A DNA stretch of 64,000 bases from positions 716,210 to 780,209 of the forward strand of contig JAESUZ010000424.1 of assembly GCA_017311185.1 (NCBI GenBank). Reading direction: 5' to 3'. The notes under the pieces are model-generated. The model was given only the letters and a program-made list of their open reading frames with translations. It was not told the DNA's origin and searched no databases. Positions 24,299-39,778 of the stretch are shown here, piece after piece; the first letter of the stretch is position 1; the number at the start of each line of letters is the position of its first letter. The translations under genes and the position numbers were made by a program. This DNA comes from Proteles cristata cristata (Eukaryota > Chordata > Mammalia > Carnivora > Hyaenidae).

Positions 24299-25782
24299 GT
24301 GAGTGCGAACCGGGGAAGGTAAAATCGGGCCGGGATCGGAGCCTCCAGGGTGGGAGGCGATCCCCCTCTACCCTCTACGGGGAGTGAGAGGGGAAAAGGA
24401 GAGAGTCCGAGACAGAAAAATCTCCGCTCGGTGCATAGAAAGACCGTACTTGCCAAATATCTGCACACCAGGTCCCCTCGCGACAACTGGTCCTGGGGGA
24501 GGCTGAGCACACAAACTGCTTCTTTGTGCCACTCCTGGAGGTGGGGTTTTAAAGCGGCGCGGGCGCGCCTGCCGCCATTGTAGCTCCAGGGCGGCTGGGA
24601 CCCCTGAAAGAGACGCGCAGACACCGGGCATCCGCGCTCCTGGCTGGCTGGAACTCGAGAGGGAAGGCAAAGAGCTAAAAACTGGGAAATTTGCCTGTGA
24701 GTTCGTACTTCGGGTAACGAGCCATAGAGAGACCGGGTTTTCCTCACTCCAGCGGGCTCAGGCTACGCGGACCCGGCAGGCAAGCCCCCGCGCATGCGCA
24801 CCAGCCCGACCCAGAGAAGGAAGCAGCGATCCTGACTCCGCCCCCAGAGCTCAGCAGGGAGCCTGGAATAGCCCGAGGCGGTTGTCTGGGAAGCTGTGTC
24901 TAAGGCAACTTCAGAGGGGCACCAGGACTGGGATTTGGAGATTGGAACTGGCCTGGGTTGAAGAGTGCAACCAACTTCGGCTGCGTCCCCGGAACGGGGA
25001 GTTGACACGCCAAAAAAAAAAAAAAAAGCGAGCTACAGCACGGGGTTCAAGAAGGGACTGGAGCACCGTCACTCTCCTCCCCACAATCGCTAAGGCAGAA
25101 CCCCCGCCTGAGGCATTGGATCACGCCACGCCCATCCCTGCCTGAGAGGTGCCCTCCTCCCTTTTTTTTTTCTTTTTTCCCTTTTTTTTTCTTTCTTCTT
25201 TCTTTTCTCGCTTTTTTCCCCAAAACACTGACCTGATTAACTCTTGTCGCCAGCTTGCTTAAACAATCACAACAAGTCCATTCTGTAAATGTAAATTCTA
25301 CACCTACCGACTTTTTCAGCTATTTCTCTCAGGAGTAATTAGACTATATAGTTTCTCTGGATAATTCCAGCATCCTTCTTACACCTATCCAACCATATTC
25401 TACCCTTTACCTCTTTGAAAAAAAGTTTCTTATCCCTTCTGCCTGTTCATTCTGTTTCCAAATCTGCCTTGTCTCGCCCTGCCTTCTCTCTTTTTCTCTA
25501 TGCTCTTCAACCAGCACTGCATACACACGGCTATTTAACTGTAGCTGGGAAATCCAGGTATATGCTTTAAACCGTTCTTTGTCCATCGATTTTCTTCTTT
25601 TTTCCTTTTCTTTCCCCCTTTTTGACCCTTTTATGTATTTTATGCTCCCTATTCGCCCTCCCTCCTCCGTCTTTTCTATTAACTTTTTCGTTTTCCCTCT
25701 CACTTTGCATGTTAGTTGAATCAGCCTGTGCGTTTGTGTGCTCCTGCTCCCTGTGTGTTTGTCTGTCTGTTTTCTTTTCCAG
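24299..25782 (+). other. Candidate 5'UTR intron in L1-1
   Basis: A GTGAGT donor begins at 24299 (exon end ...CTAAC) and a strong acceptor TTTTCTTTTCCAG ends at 25782 after a long pyrimidine tract, about 240 bp before the ORF1 ATG. Splicing would remove 1,484 bp, including the A-run and T-rich tract, and keep the YY1-containing first 155 bases. Both sites are conserved in L1-2. This is a prediction; the -1 base of the donor is C, which weakens it. Confidence 0.4.
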
Positions 25783-26019
25783 GGCTACCTCAAGAAACAA
25801 GCTAGAGTACACAAGGTGAAGAGTCCCAAATATCACTATGAATAGGAAAATAAAATAACTAAGGTCCCAACAAGAGTGACCGAGGGATACCATTCAAAAA
25901 ACAATCTCTGAAAGGATAGGCCCTGGAAAGTCAAAGAGTTTCTTGGATATAGCAGTGCTCATAGAAACAGAGAGCATAACAGGTCTTTAAAACCAACAAG
26001 AGCCGGAAAGCTAACTAAA

Positions 26020-26910
26020 ATGACGAAACGAAAGAGCTCTCCTCCAAAGAAACTCCAAGAAGAAATGTCAGCTAATGAACTGCTCAAAACAGATATCAGC
26101 AGCATAAGTGAACAAGATTTTAGAATAATAATGGTGAAATTAATAGCAGGGCTTGAAAAAAACATAGGCGACATCAAAGAAACTATGGCTACAGACAGAA
26201 TGGAAAATAAAAATAGGCATGAAGAATTAAAAAATGCGTAAGTGAGATCCATAATAAATTAGAGGCCTCCAACGCACGGCTTGAAGAGGCAGAAAGGAGA
26301 ATAAGTGATTTAGAAGACACCATTCTAGAAAAACATGAAGCTGACAAAAAAAGAGACAAATGGATCCAGGAACAGGAAAGAAGAATTCGAGAGCTCAGCG
26401 ACACAGTCAAACGCAACAATATCCGTATCATAGGAATCCCAGAAGAGGAAGAGAGAGGGAAAGGTGCTGAAGGAGTCCTGGAACAAATTATAGCAGAGAA
26501 CTTCCCTGACCTGGGGAAGGAAGTCAATGTGGAAATACAAGAGGCTCAGAGGACTCCTCTCAGACGTAACTTGAATCGATCTTCTGCATGACATATCATC
26601 ATAAAAATGGCAAAATACAAGGACAAAGAGAGAATTTTGAAAGCAGCTAGGGAGAAAAGGGCCCTCACATACAAAGGAAACCCATCAGAGTGGTGACAGA
26701 CCTATCTACTGAAACTGGCAGGCCAGAAAGGAATGGCAGGAGATCTTCAATGTGATGAACAGTAAAAATATGCAGCCAAGAATCCTCTATCCAGCAAGCC
26801 TGTCATTCAAATTAGAAGGAGAGATAAAAACCTTTCCAAATAAACAGAAATTGAAAGAATTTGTCACCACGAAGCCAGCCCTACAAGAAATCCTGAGGGG
26901 GATGCTCTGA
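26020..26910 (+). pseudogene. L1-1 ORF1 (ORF1p), broken
   Basis: ORF1p is a trimeric RNA-binding chaperone that packages L1 RNA in cytoplasmic particles. The start ATGACGAAACGAAAG is shared with L1-2 at 61578. The basic N-terminus (KRKSSPPKK) is followed by a coiled coil, an RRM-like centre (NNIRIIGIPEEEERGKGAEG) and a C-terminal domain ending ILRGML. Damage relative to the sister: loss of one base near 26238 creating TAA at 26239-26241; a CGA-to-TGA change at 26589-26591, a CpG-type decay; and single-G losses in 'tacaaaggaaacc' and 'gaaactggcagg' at about 26680 and 26712. The length without damage would be about 297 codons, a little shorter than human ORF1p (338). Confidence 0.92.
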
Positions 26911-26956
26911 AGGAAAGGCTGCAAGGAACAAGGATACCAGAGACACCACCACAAAC

Positions 26957-30785
<3,829 letters not shown>

Positions 30786-31020
30786 GGATTAGGAGGAGCT
30801 TAACAGAGGACCAAGGGGGAGAAGAAGGGCGGAAATGGTGGGGAAAGGGAGAGAGGCAAACCATGAGAGACTCTTGAATGCTGACAAAAACTGAGGACTG
30901 GTGGATGTGGGGGGGAGGAGGGGTGGGCATTGAGGAGGGCACTTGTGGGGATGAGCACTGGGTGTTGTGTGGAAACTAATTTGACCATAAACTATTTGTA
31001 AAAAAAAATAAAATAAAATA
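30786..31020 (+). other. L1-1 3'UTR and tail
   Basis: Contains the G-rich polypurine block GTGGGGGGGAGGAGGGGTGGG-like at about 30904-30927, GATGAGCACTGGGTGTTGTG, and a simple-repeat tail of AAAAT units before the target-site duplication. Such G-rich blocks are conserved in L1 3'UTRs. Confidence 0.85.
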
Positions 31021-31037
31021 AATAAACCAGTAAATGT
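31021..31037. repeat. L1-1 3' target-site duplication
   Basis: AATAAACCAGTAAATGT, an exact copy of 24127-24143. Confidence 0.97.
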
Positions 31038-31370
31038 AAGCAAGTGTTTCCCTGAAGTCTGTGGAATATTCTAGGAAATTATCAAATCCAAGGAGCGATT
31101 CATGGAAACCCTAATATATATCTGGTAGGTTAGAAGTACAATATATATCTGGGACTTGCAACTGGTGTCTGAAGTGGGAGTAATCTAGTAGGACTGATTT
31201 CTTAACCTGTAGGGTCTAATGTTACCTCTAGGTAGATAGTCAGAATTAAACTGAATTATACAATACCCAGCTGATGTCAGAGAATTGCTTGATGTGTTCA
31301 AAACCCACTCATCTAATATCAGAAGTGAAGTGTAGTTTAAAGTAAAGGAAAACACAGTTTTCTCTAGACA
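31038..31370 (+). mobile_element. Old LTR, right part, split by L1-1
   Basis: This continues the LTR from 24143: 'ttccctgaagtctgtggaat', 'ccaaggagcgattcatggaa', 'tggtgtctgaagtgggagta' and 'ttaacctgtagggtctaat'. No gag, pol or env frame adjoins, so it is a solo LTR or LTR fragment. Confidence 0.6.
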
Positions 31371-32850
31371 ATATAGCTCCTTAGAACTCACTCCAGACTT
31401 ACTGAATTTCCATAAGCTTTATCTATTCTAGGTATAATCTTACTCTATGCTTGGTATATTGATGGTGTATTATGTCAGGATTATTACATGTTATATCAAT
31501 ATATTTTCTCTGCAATGTATATATTTCATTCCTCTTTTTGATAAATCAGATATGATGTTCATATCATCTTTGAAATAAGGTTAATTATTATGTGTACAAT
31601 TATTCTGCACAAAACTTTTTTTGGAATTGACTTTATTATTTGTTTTGCATTCCATGAAAAAATTTCCTTGTCTGTTGCACTATTCTTGTAATGAATATGA
31701 TCTTTAACATTTGAAAATTATCTTCAGATCTTTCACATTTGATAACTATCAGCAGTAAATTAGCTATAAGCATTTTAAGATTTTTGTCATCTACAGATTT
31801 GTTTGTTTTATACTGATGCTTTCCTGAAAGCTTTCACAATCTGCTTTAGACCAGATTGCTTTATCTTCAACAAATAAAGTATATCAGAAAATGGAAAGGG
31901 ACTATAAAAGTTACATTTGAATAGTCTTCTGGTGGCATCACTTTAACAACTTTGGGTCTTAACAGTGAACTGAGTTGAGATTTCCAGGATTCTAGTGGAG
32001 TAGATGAATTCATGAGACTGCTGACCAAAAACGCAAGGGAACAAAAATTAATTACATAGAACTAAATGAACTGAGGGATAATTATAGTTTTGTTTAGAAT
32101 ATTGATGACCTTGTTTTAATATTCTATTTTGGGGATATAAAAGTAAACTTTTCTCTCTCTTCTTAAGCTACATATAACTCATTACAATTAAGTAGACTCT
32201 GCTTTGTAAATTGAAATAAAACATTTGTATATGATATTATATTCCCCCTGTATAGCCCATCTAGAATTTGGAAATACTAAATATTTTTATTTTCAAGGCA
32301 ATGCCATCTTTTTGCATAGGTTCAATAAGCATCTCTCCTCCTTTTTACTAGGACCTGACTGGAAACATTAGTTATGTAACCAAGGAATGTCATATTTGAG
32401 AAACAAGCTCATTTAGTGAGACATGATCAAATACTTTTAAGGAATTAATGTTCATTTACAAAGCCATCAAAGGAAAACTGACCATGTGCCTTCCTGGATC
32501 CCCAGCCTACAGATAAGTAAGTAATGTTCCCTCCTAGTATGCATAGGAAACTTACAGTAATAAGGACCTGGAGAAGTAAATGATGCCAGTGAAATCGGGT
32601 GGTGAGTTCTTGCCTTGATTTTCTTGTCTTAAGTAGTTTTTGAAAGTTTGAGATTATATTTCTTATTAAAACTTCCAGTAAAGCAAATTTAAGAAGGCTC
32701 ATATGGCAAATTCACACTTGCTCCTCTGATATAAATAATCAAGGAAAACCTAATGAGAGCAATCTTATTTTGTGATCAAGAATGTTTTCTTTTTTTTTTT
32801 TTTTAACTTTTTTTGTTTAAAATGGGGAAATCATAGAAAAAAATGTGTTT
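31371..32850. other. AT-rich intergenic DNA
   Basis: No gene or named repeat. A T-rich run lies near 32790-32815. Confidence 0.45.
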
Positions 32851-33350
32851 TGTTGAGAATTTAGCTAAGCTACTCCATGGTATTGCTGCTTCAGCATCCA
32901 TTTTGTTTGGTCAAGTGGCTTGTAGGAACCTTAAACTGACACTAGCTTCTTCATATAAGTATATGCCACATACAGAGCTATAGGATCACAAGCAAAAGTA
33001 GGTTCCTGATATGATTTCCTTGTGATCAACCCTTATGATCAACATCTCCTGCCTCCCAGAGCCTTCCCCATTGCATCCCTTCAATAAGACCCCCATGGAG
33101 CTTACCAAAAAACCCTTTATCTTTGGCTTAAAATGACCAACCCAGCCATAGCCTTGGAATCCCAAAGCACTCTATAACCAGACCTCTAAAAACGGCAGGT
33201 GCCTGAGGTTTTACTCTCTCTATGCCTGCACCCTGGCTTCACTTCCTCATATAGCCCTTTGAGGCATGTTGTGTACTTCCTCCAGGTCTTGTGAGTAATA
33301 AACTTCTCCAATTTTTCTTGTGGTCTTTTGTGGAACTTTGGCTCATCACC
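32851..33350 (+). mobile_element. ERV-type solo LTR
   Basis: It begins TGTTGAGAATTTAG, carries 'cagcatccattttgtttggt', 'gctataggatcacaagca', 'ataagacccccatggagctt' and 'tggcttaaaatgacc', and ends with 'gtgagtaataaacttctcc' followed by 'tcttttgtggaactttggct'. This U3-R-U5 layout with an AATAAA polyadenylation signal is typical of gammaretrovirus-like (ERV1) LTRs. No internal viral genes flank it. Confidence 0.6.
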
Positions 33351-34255
33351 AGATGCCTTTTACACTCTTTAACAAATGCTAACATAGTTATAAAATGCTT
33401 CAATGGAAAACTATACATGATCTTTATCAGATTATTGGGTGATCAAGTTCTTGTCCAATTCATTGTCTTTGAGCTATTTTGTAACTTTTGTGAGTTGTAA
33501 TTAACTGAGAGTTGTGTAAATGCTATCCTATTAATGATTGTATTTGATTCCCCCACTCCACTCTTGTGGAAAAGGTTTTCTCTATTTACATTTCTTCTTA
33601 ATATTCCTCCATATAAAATTTGCAACATTTGACTTGTCCTTTGAACTAATTATAACACCTGCCTGACTCTCTCATATCATACGAGTAAACACATGATCTG
33701 TTTTATATTTGTATGAGAGTCACGATTTTACCTTTTTCTGAAATTCATCTTTTAGCAAAACTGTGTGTTATTTGTATATTTCTATATCTAAAGTTAAATC
33801 TGATAGAAATATTTTTAATTGAATAATTTTAACATGACATTTTTAGCTTTTAACAGATGAATTCAACAAAAATAAATAATACAGAGATTACTCAAATAGC
33901 TTCATCCAATGGGTGGTTCAAACAATATACCTTACCAATGGAGAATACACATTGTTTTGCAATGTCCATGGAAGATATTTAAAAATTACTTATCTTCTAA
34001 AGCATAATGCTCAATACATTTCCAAATTATACTTAAAACAATTAAATATTTTTAGAAATTATTTCCAACATTATCCTTAAAATCAAAGAGGAAACCAAAC
34101 TGTAACAAAAACAAATATGGAAGATATTTTAAATTTTCATGTTGAGAGTAAATTACTTCTATAATTAGTAAATTATAATTTACAAATGTTAATGTTTGGT
34201 AGATATATGTAAATATGTGATTGTAAACTTTTGATGTGAAATTTTTAAGGAAATT
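33351..34255. other. AT-rich intergenic DNA
   Basis: No feature recognised. Confidence 0.45.
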
Positions 34256-34475
34256 GTTTTAATGTTTTATTCATTTCTGAGACAGAGAGAGAGAGAATGG
34301 CAGCATAAACAGGGGAGGGTCAGAGAGAAAGGGAGACACAGAATCCAAAGCAGGCTCCAGGCTCTGAGCTAGCAGTCAGCAAAGAGACTGACACGGGGCT
34401 TGAACCCATGAACTGTGAGATCATGACCTAAGCTGAAGTCGGACACTTAACTGACTGGGCCACCCAGGCGCCCCC
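34256..34475 (-). mobile_element. Feline SINE, minus strand
   Basis: TTTTATTCATTTCTGAGACAG tail complement, CAGGGGAGGGTCAGAGAG, GGCTCCAGGCTCTGAGCT, and the complemented head GGCCACCCAGGCGCCCC. Well preserved. Confidence 0.95.
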
Positions 34476-35629
34476 AATACTAAATTTTAAAAACATATGT
34501 ATTATCTCTATAAATACATGAAGAATAGCTGAATGAATTTAATAAATATTTAAATAATTTCTAGTATTCACAGTTTTTGTAGGCACACTGGAAGATACAG
34601 ATATCTGTAAGTTATGGTGATTGCCACTCTAGTATGTGTCACATTGTGGAGTAATACCCTTATTGTTGCCACGGACTGTACATAATTTTCAAGTCAAAAA
34701 CTGAGTTTAGTTTGAGTTCAGGTAGTGTGGAAGGCAAAGCTGGGTCAGCACATCCTGTTTCACAAAGGATGAAAGTACAAGCAGAAAAAAGAAAGCTATG
34801 TCAGGAACCTTTTCAATGGAAAACAACTCACATTTATCTATTAATATGAAAATCAATCTAAGATGCAAACCAAAACCAGAGGCATCAGTGGATGATAATG
34901 AGGCAAAGAAAATCAAGGAGCACATTTGAGATTTTTAAACAAAGTGAAAGACAAAAACATGTACACAATTTTGATTGGTGTGTCATCCCTGATTGGTAAG
35001 AATCAGTTATCTTTTTTAAACCTCATACTTCTCTCCCCACAACCAAAAACTAAAATGAAATCTAAGTTTTAGATGGTCTCAGTGTTAGAAAAGTCCAGTT
35101 CTTCACAAGAGCATGAGAGATGCCAGAATCAGTTCTCTGACCCACACTTACCTGAGTCAAATATTGAAATTTACTTTGATATGAAGATACCAAATGCTCA
35201 TATAAGGCATCAAGATTCTCTTCCTCCATTACTAGTAAAAGATATCAAGCTTATGGATGCATGTAAGATGATCTTTTGCAGACAGCAGAGTTATCATTAG
35301 AAAACAGATTTAGAGAAATTATACAACTAAAGGTGGACATTAATGGTTATGATAGTAGCTGTAAAGGTGAAGGATCAAAGGTACCTACAGTCAGACTTCC
35401 CGGCTTTTCTCTTACATAAAGAGCTGCCTACCTGTTAATGGTCTCTTTGTAACCAGGAAATCACAAGAAAAAGGTATTTATTTGTTGGAGAAACAGTAAG
35501 AAATGGTGGCTGAGAAGTACTGATTTGTGGGGATATATTTTGCATGACAAAATATTCATGGTGAGCATGCTTAGGACAGCTAAAATCAAATTCTTCCAGG
35601 TAATTATTAATATTTTATAAAACTATCAA
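34476..35629. other. Unique DNA, no feature recognised
   Basis: A frame at 35073-35300 has no domain features. No repeat that I can name. Confidence 0.4.
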
Positions 35630-35859
35630 GGGGTGCCTGGGGATTCAGTTTTTTAAGCATCCAACTCTTGATTTAGGCTCAGGTCATGATCTCATAGTTC
35701 TTGAGTTCATGCCCTGTTTTGAGCTCTGCACTGACAAGGCAGAACCTGCTTGGGATTCTCTCTCTACCTCTCCACCACCCCTCTCCTGCTCACATTCTCT
35801 CTCTCTCTCTCTCTCTTTCTTTCTCTCTCTCTCTCTCAAGACAAACAAGTAAATAAACC
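35630..35859 (+). mobile_element. Feline SINE with long CT run
   Basis: GGGGTGCCTGGGGATTCAG head, GGCTCAGGTCATGATCTC, GAGCTCTGCACTGACA, then a near-pure CT run at about 35796-35838 and an A-rich tail passing into ACACAC. Confidence 0.92.
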
Positions 35860-37671
35860 GAACACACACACAAACACAAATAAATGTGTGATTGGTATAT
35901 TAGGTCCCGACATCTACTAAATGGGCTCACACATTTGTCCTTAATTGGTAGACCTCATAATAACTGTTTTAATTACCAGTGAATTGTAGTGATAACCAAT
36001 GAGTGAGTTCTTCCAAGAACATGGGTTTCGGGTGACTGTGCATTTCTTGAGATATTTGGTTGTACTCTCTCCTCTAGGACCAAATTCACTAACCCATGTT
36101 ATAAAGAAGCAGCATATTATTTTGTAGTGAAATACTGTCCTCAAGAGATCCTCTAAGATGGACCAGAACATGCATCTCTGCTGCTCTGCTTCCCTAGTAG
36201 CAATAAAACTACCAGCCACCTCATGTACCCTGGTAACTTCTGGAGGCAAGCTATATCCAGAGGTAAGAGCTGGTTTCCAGCTGTTCCAGGATCTGAATGG
36301 TTACAACATGCCACATGGGAATCTGGAATAAAGAATCTTGGTCAGATACCTGACTCTGATTCCTGGAGAGAGTTTAGACCCCTGTAAAACTGTGACCCCT
36401 GAGAAACTGCATGGTGCTTGGTGTCTTCAGAGGGAAACAGCAAATTGCAATCTGACAAATCACTTCTCAAAAAAGGCCAAGATTATTATATTTCCTCCTG
36501 CCACTCATAGGATTTCCTTTCTAGCCATTGGCACCAAAAAGTGACTACAGCTCTCACTGGGGAAAAACAAACACCCAGGACCTGGAGAGAAAAACAACTG
36601 TGGCATCCAGAGCAGACAGCTTAAAAAAATAAAACTGTTGTAAAAGATGGGCATTTTTCAAACATCCAACAATAAAAATGAAGCATTAACAGAGAACCAA
36701 ATAGAAAATTGAACAAACTAACACATGAAAAGTCTGCCAGAAGACTGTGTAATGGTTTACAGTAAAAATTATTCAGTAGATAAATGTATGTGTTGAGACA
36801 TGTGGTTGATTGATTATACTGACATCTCCAAGTCTTCTCTTTATGTATTTATGCAATTTGCCACACGAATTTGCCCCACTCAGAAAATAAGGGGCATCTA
36901 TTTTCTCACCACTAAAATCCAGGCTGAGCTTCTGAGTGGCCAATAGAATGAGGTGAAGGTGATATTATGCAGTTTTGCATTGAAATCTCAACAAGCTGTG
37001 GTGTTAGCACTTGTGCTTTTGCACCTTTGCCTGCACTAGGAGTACATGCTCTTCCAGAAAATGCAGCATGTAGAGCAGAGCAAGTCACCACAGTAATTCT
37101 AGCCAAGATCATTCTAGGTCAGCCAATTTAGAGATGACCACTGGACATATAGATGTGAGACCAGAGGAACTACCCAACTGAGCCCAGCCTAAATTATTGA
37201 CATACAGACATATGAGCTGAATAAGAAAGAGTATTATGTGTGACGGTGTGTGTAATATGCCACCAAAGTTTTGTGATTGATTTTAAAAAGATCAAGTGGA
37301 AGAAAATGTAGGGAAAAAACAAACTTATGGAAAACATGAGGAAAAGAAGTGTGGAGGACAGATATTTAGGAGCCCTAAAAGGCCAATAGTAAGAGTTCCC
37401 ATTATTGAAGAAGAAAACTTTAAACAAGGAAAGAGAGACCATACATGTCAAGTAATAGAAAATAGTTTTCTTAAACTGAAAAAAATGTGCAATTTGAAAT
37501 ATCACTTAATTTCATGGCAGCAGTGAAGAAAAATACACATGCCTTACCCTATCTTATCAATATTTTGAATCAAATAGTAGAGAGACATTTTTTGCAAAAA
37601 CTTTTTGTTTTTCTTAAGAACAAAATATTTATAAAGGTGAAAGGAGTAAGACTGTCGGAGTAGAAGTTAAA
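35860..37671. other. Intergenic DNA without recognised features
   Basis: Several short open frames, none with a recognisable domain. No named repeat. Confidence 0.4.
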
Positions 37672-37884
37672 ACAGGGTTGGCAAACAATGGCCCATGGGA
37701 TAAATTCTCTTGGTGTCTGCTTTTGTAAAGCTTCACTGAATCATAGCACACCTAGTTGTTTATATATTGCCTATGATTACTTTTGTGCTACAATTACAGA
37801 GCTGAGTGGTAGAGATAGAGACTGGTCTGCAAAGCCCAAACTATTAATTATCTGGGTCTTTACATAAAAAGTGTGCTGATAGGC
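37672..37884 (+). mobile_element. MER-type DNA transposon remnant (probably hAT)
   Basis: 'aacaatggcccatgggataa', 'tgtctgcttttgtaaagc', 'tatattgcctatgattact', 'gcaaagcccaaactattaa' and 'tctgggtctttacataaaa' follow a common mammalian MER element (GGCAAACTACGGCCCGCGGGCC ... CTGGCCCTTTACAGAAAA). Exact family unresolved. Confidence 0.55.
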
Positions 37885-37909
37885 ATAGTGGAAAGATCAT
37901 TTTTGCTCT

Positions 37910-39395
37910 ATTGAGCTAAAAGAACTTTGAACTTGGAATCGTATTCCTAGCAAGATATCATTAACCTATTGTATCAAAAAAATTTAGTGTGAATATGCAA
38001 AAATTCAGAGAATATATTCATCAAGTTCCCATAAGAAGAAATGACCTGAGGAGGAACATTAAACACCAAATGAATCGAATCTGAAATCTCAATGCAGAGG
38101 AAGTATCAAATGAGCAGGAAATCATAGACAAAGAGCTTTGCTATAAATACAGTGAAAGCTAAACTGATTATGAGAGATTATTATATACAATGTAATTAAT
38201 AAATATGGATTTGTAAAGTACAAAAGACAGAGTACAGGAAAAATACAGTGATAGTACAGTTACATAAAAGTACTAATATATTTCAGCAGAGCCCAGGAGT
38301 TATGAAATATCAAGGAGTGGGGGAAATAAAAGCATACTAAACTTTCCTGTAAGGGATGAGGATCTTTATATGGAAAAAAATAAAAAGCATTTTTATATGT
38401 AATAATAGATAAATGATCATGATTAACAATGCAGGGAAAGTGAGGAAAGCAACTCCAGGAATGAAAAGCCAATAAATCAGTCAAATTTCTGATTTAGCAG
38501 GGGAAAAAGTAGAATGACTAGTAACTAAAGGAAATAAGTTAAAATGAAGAAAAATAAAATGAGGGCATAGCAAAGTAAAGTAAGTGGTAAACATTCAGTA
38601 GTGTGGTATCAGCTTCCTCATATTAACCTCAAATAGGCAGAAATCTCAGACTAAATAAAATGCAAACTTTCAGCTATATATTACTTGTAAAAACATTTTA
38701 AACGATGTAATAAAAAGTTTGAAAACAAGGAGATGGAAGAATGTACTAGGCAAATGCAAACAAAACAAAGCAGGAGTATTAGACTTAATACCAAAGAAAG
38801 TAAGATTTAAGGTTAAAAGTACTGAGGAGGATATTGAAGGACATTACACAAAGATAAAAGGAACAATTTATGAAGAAGATATAAAAGTCATAAAGTTGCA
38901 TGCACCAGGAAGATAGCAGCTAAATATATAAAGCAAAATATTAGAAATGCACATTGACCTTGATAAAAATGCAATTATGGGAGAAGATTTTATTACACCA
39001 CAATCAAGAATTGCACAGATATAATAGACAAGAAATAAGTGAGGGCACAGAGGCATAGAATAATACAGTCAATAAATGAGATTTTATGGGTGGGCATACA
39101 CAAATATACAATATGTACATCATTGGACCCCACAAGAAAAGAAAAGACATTTCTCCTTATATTTAGGACATTTACAGTAATCACTCACATCCTGTCCACA
39201 AATAAAACATTTTCAAAAATAAAAATCTTATGGTTTATATTCTCTGATCATCATCTAACCTAATTCTTAATATAAAATAGCCTTCAAATATTAATTTCTT
39301 GCACACTAAGGGTTTTCTATCTGAATATTTATTGGGACCAAATAAAAGACAAAAGTGAAGTTACAGTCTAGAAAATTTTGAAAAAGCAACAAATT
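37910..39395 (+). mobile_element. Ancient L1 (L1M/HAL1-like), ORF1 end to ORF2 endonuclease
   Basis: 37930-38100 resembles the end of L1 ORF1. At 38719-38916 a 65-codon frame still reads like the endonuclease middle: KNVLGKCKQNKAGVL, then DIEGHYTKIKGTIYEEDIK, then LHAPG, parallel to GNQKKAGVAIL, EEGHYIIITGSIHQEELTI and VYAPN in L1-1. At about 39241 'tctgatcatcatctaac' parallels the SDH motif. Very old and full of stops. Confidence 0.75.
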
Positions 39396-39683
39396 CTCCT
39401 ATGTTATTTATGATTATTTGCTTAAAATTATCACAGTCTCCAAGATCAAACTGCTTTAATAATCTTCCATAACAAGGAATCCTGAGATAGGGCATTTCAA
39501 AGATTACTTCAGCTGTTTAAGTACATCATCAGGGCCCTGTGTTTCTTTAGATTGATTTGCCATGACATTCTCAGATTGTAGGATTTGTTTTCAGTTCTCT
39601 CCCAAGTTTGCAAGGCGTCTGCTTCTTTTCCAGGTATTGTATTCCAATTTGCCAGCATCCATTTGATAAAGAAACTATTTCTT
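39396..39683. other. Unique DNA
   Basis: Nothing recognised. Confidence 0.4.
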
Positions 39684-39698
39684 TCAGCATTTCTCTTT

Positions 39699-39735
39699 TT
39701 TTCCCCAATGTTTTTTTCTTTTTTTTTTTAAATTT

Positions 39736-39778
<43 letters not shown>

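Larger units (their letters stand above)
24144..26019 (+). promoter_or_regulatory. L1-1 5'UTR / internal promoter
   Basis: This 1.88-kb leader is the only long CpG-rich DNA in the window apart from its sister at 59.5 kb. Bases 24153-24530 are identical to 59482-59859. It carries a short A-run at about 25012-25027 and a CT/T-rich tract at 25158-25222. One copy of a unit (about 24551-24755) is duplicated in L1-2. By analogy with human L1 it should act as an internal RNA polymerase II promoter. On the minus strand 24205-24747 is open for 180 codons, but its first usable codon is GTG and there is no ATG in that frame. Confidence 0.85.

Noticed and set aside
24303..24506. Plus-strand 67-codon frame identical in both L1 5'UTRs (24303 and 59632)
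   Set aside because: It begins with GTG, and the identity simply follows from the 378-bp identical DNA block. No independent sign of coding.
24368..24670. Second antisense frame in the L1 5'UTR (also 59697-60053)
   Set aside because: Open because the DNA is GC-rich with few stops. The only ATG in L1-1 is GTG in L1-2, and the reading frame is not otherwise conserved as a start.
25407..25893. Lys/Glu-rich minus-strand frames in the L1 leader
   Set aside because: Antisense of pyrimidine-rich 5'UTR; composition explains them and no ORF signal exists.
32851..33350. Complete endogenous retrovirus around the LTR
   Set aside because: No second LTR, primer-binding site or gag/pol/env frame is visible nearby; it reads as a solo LTR.
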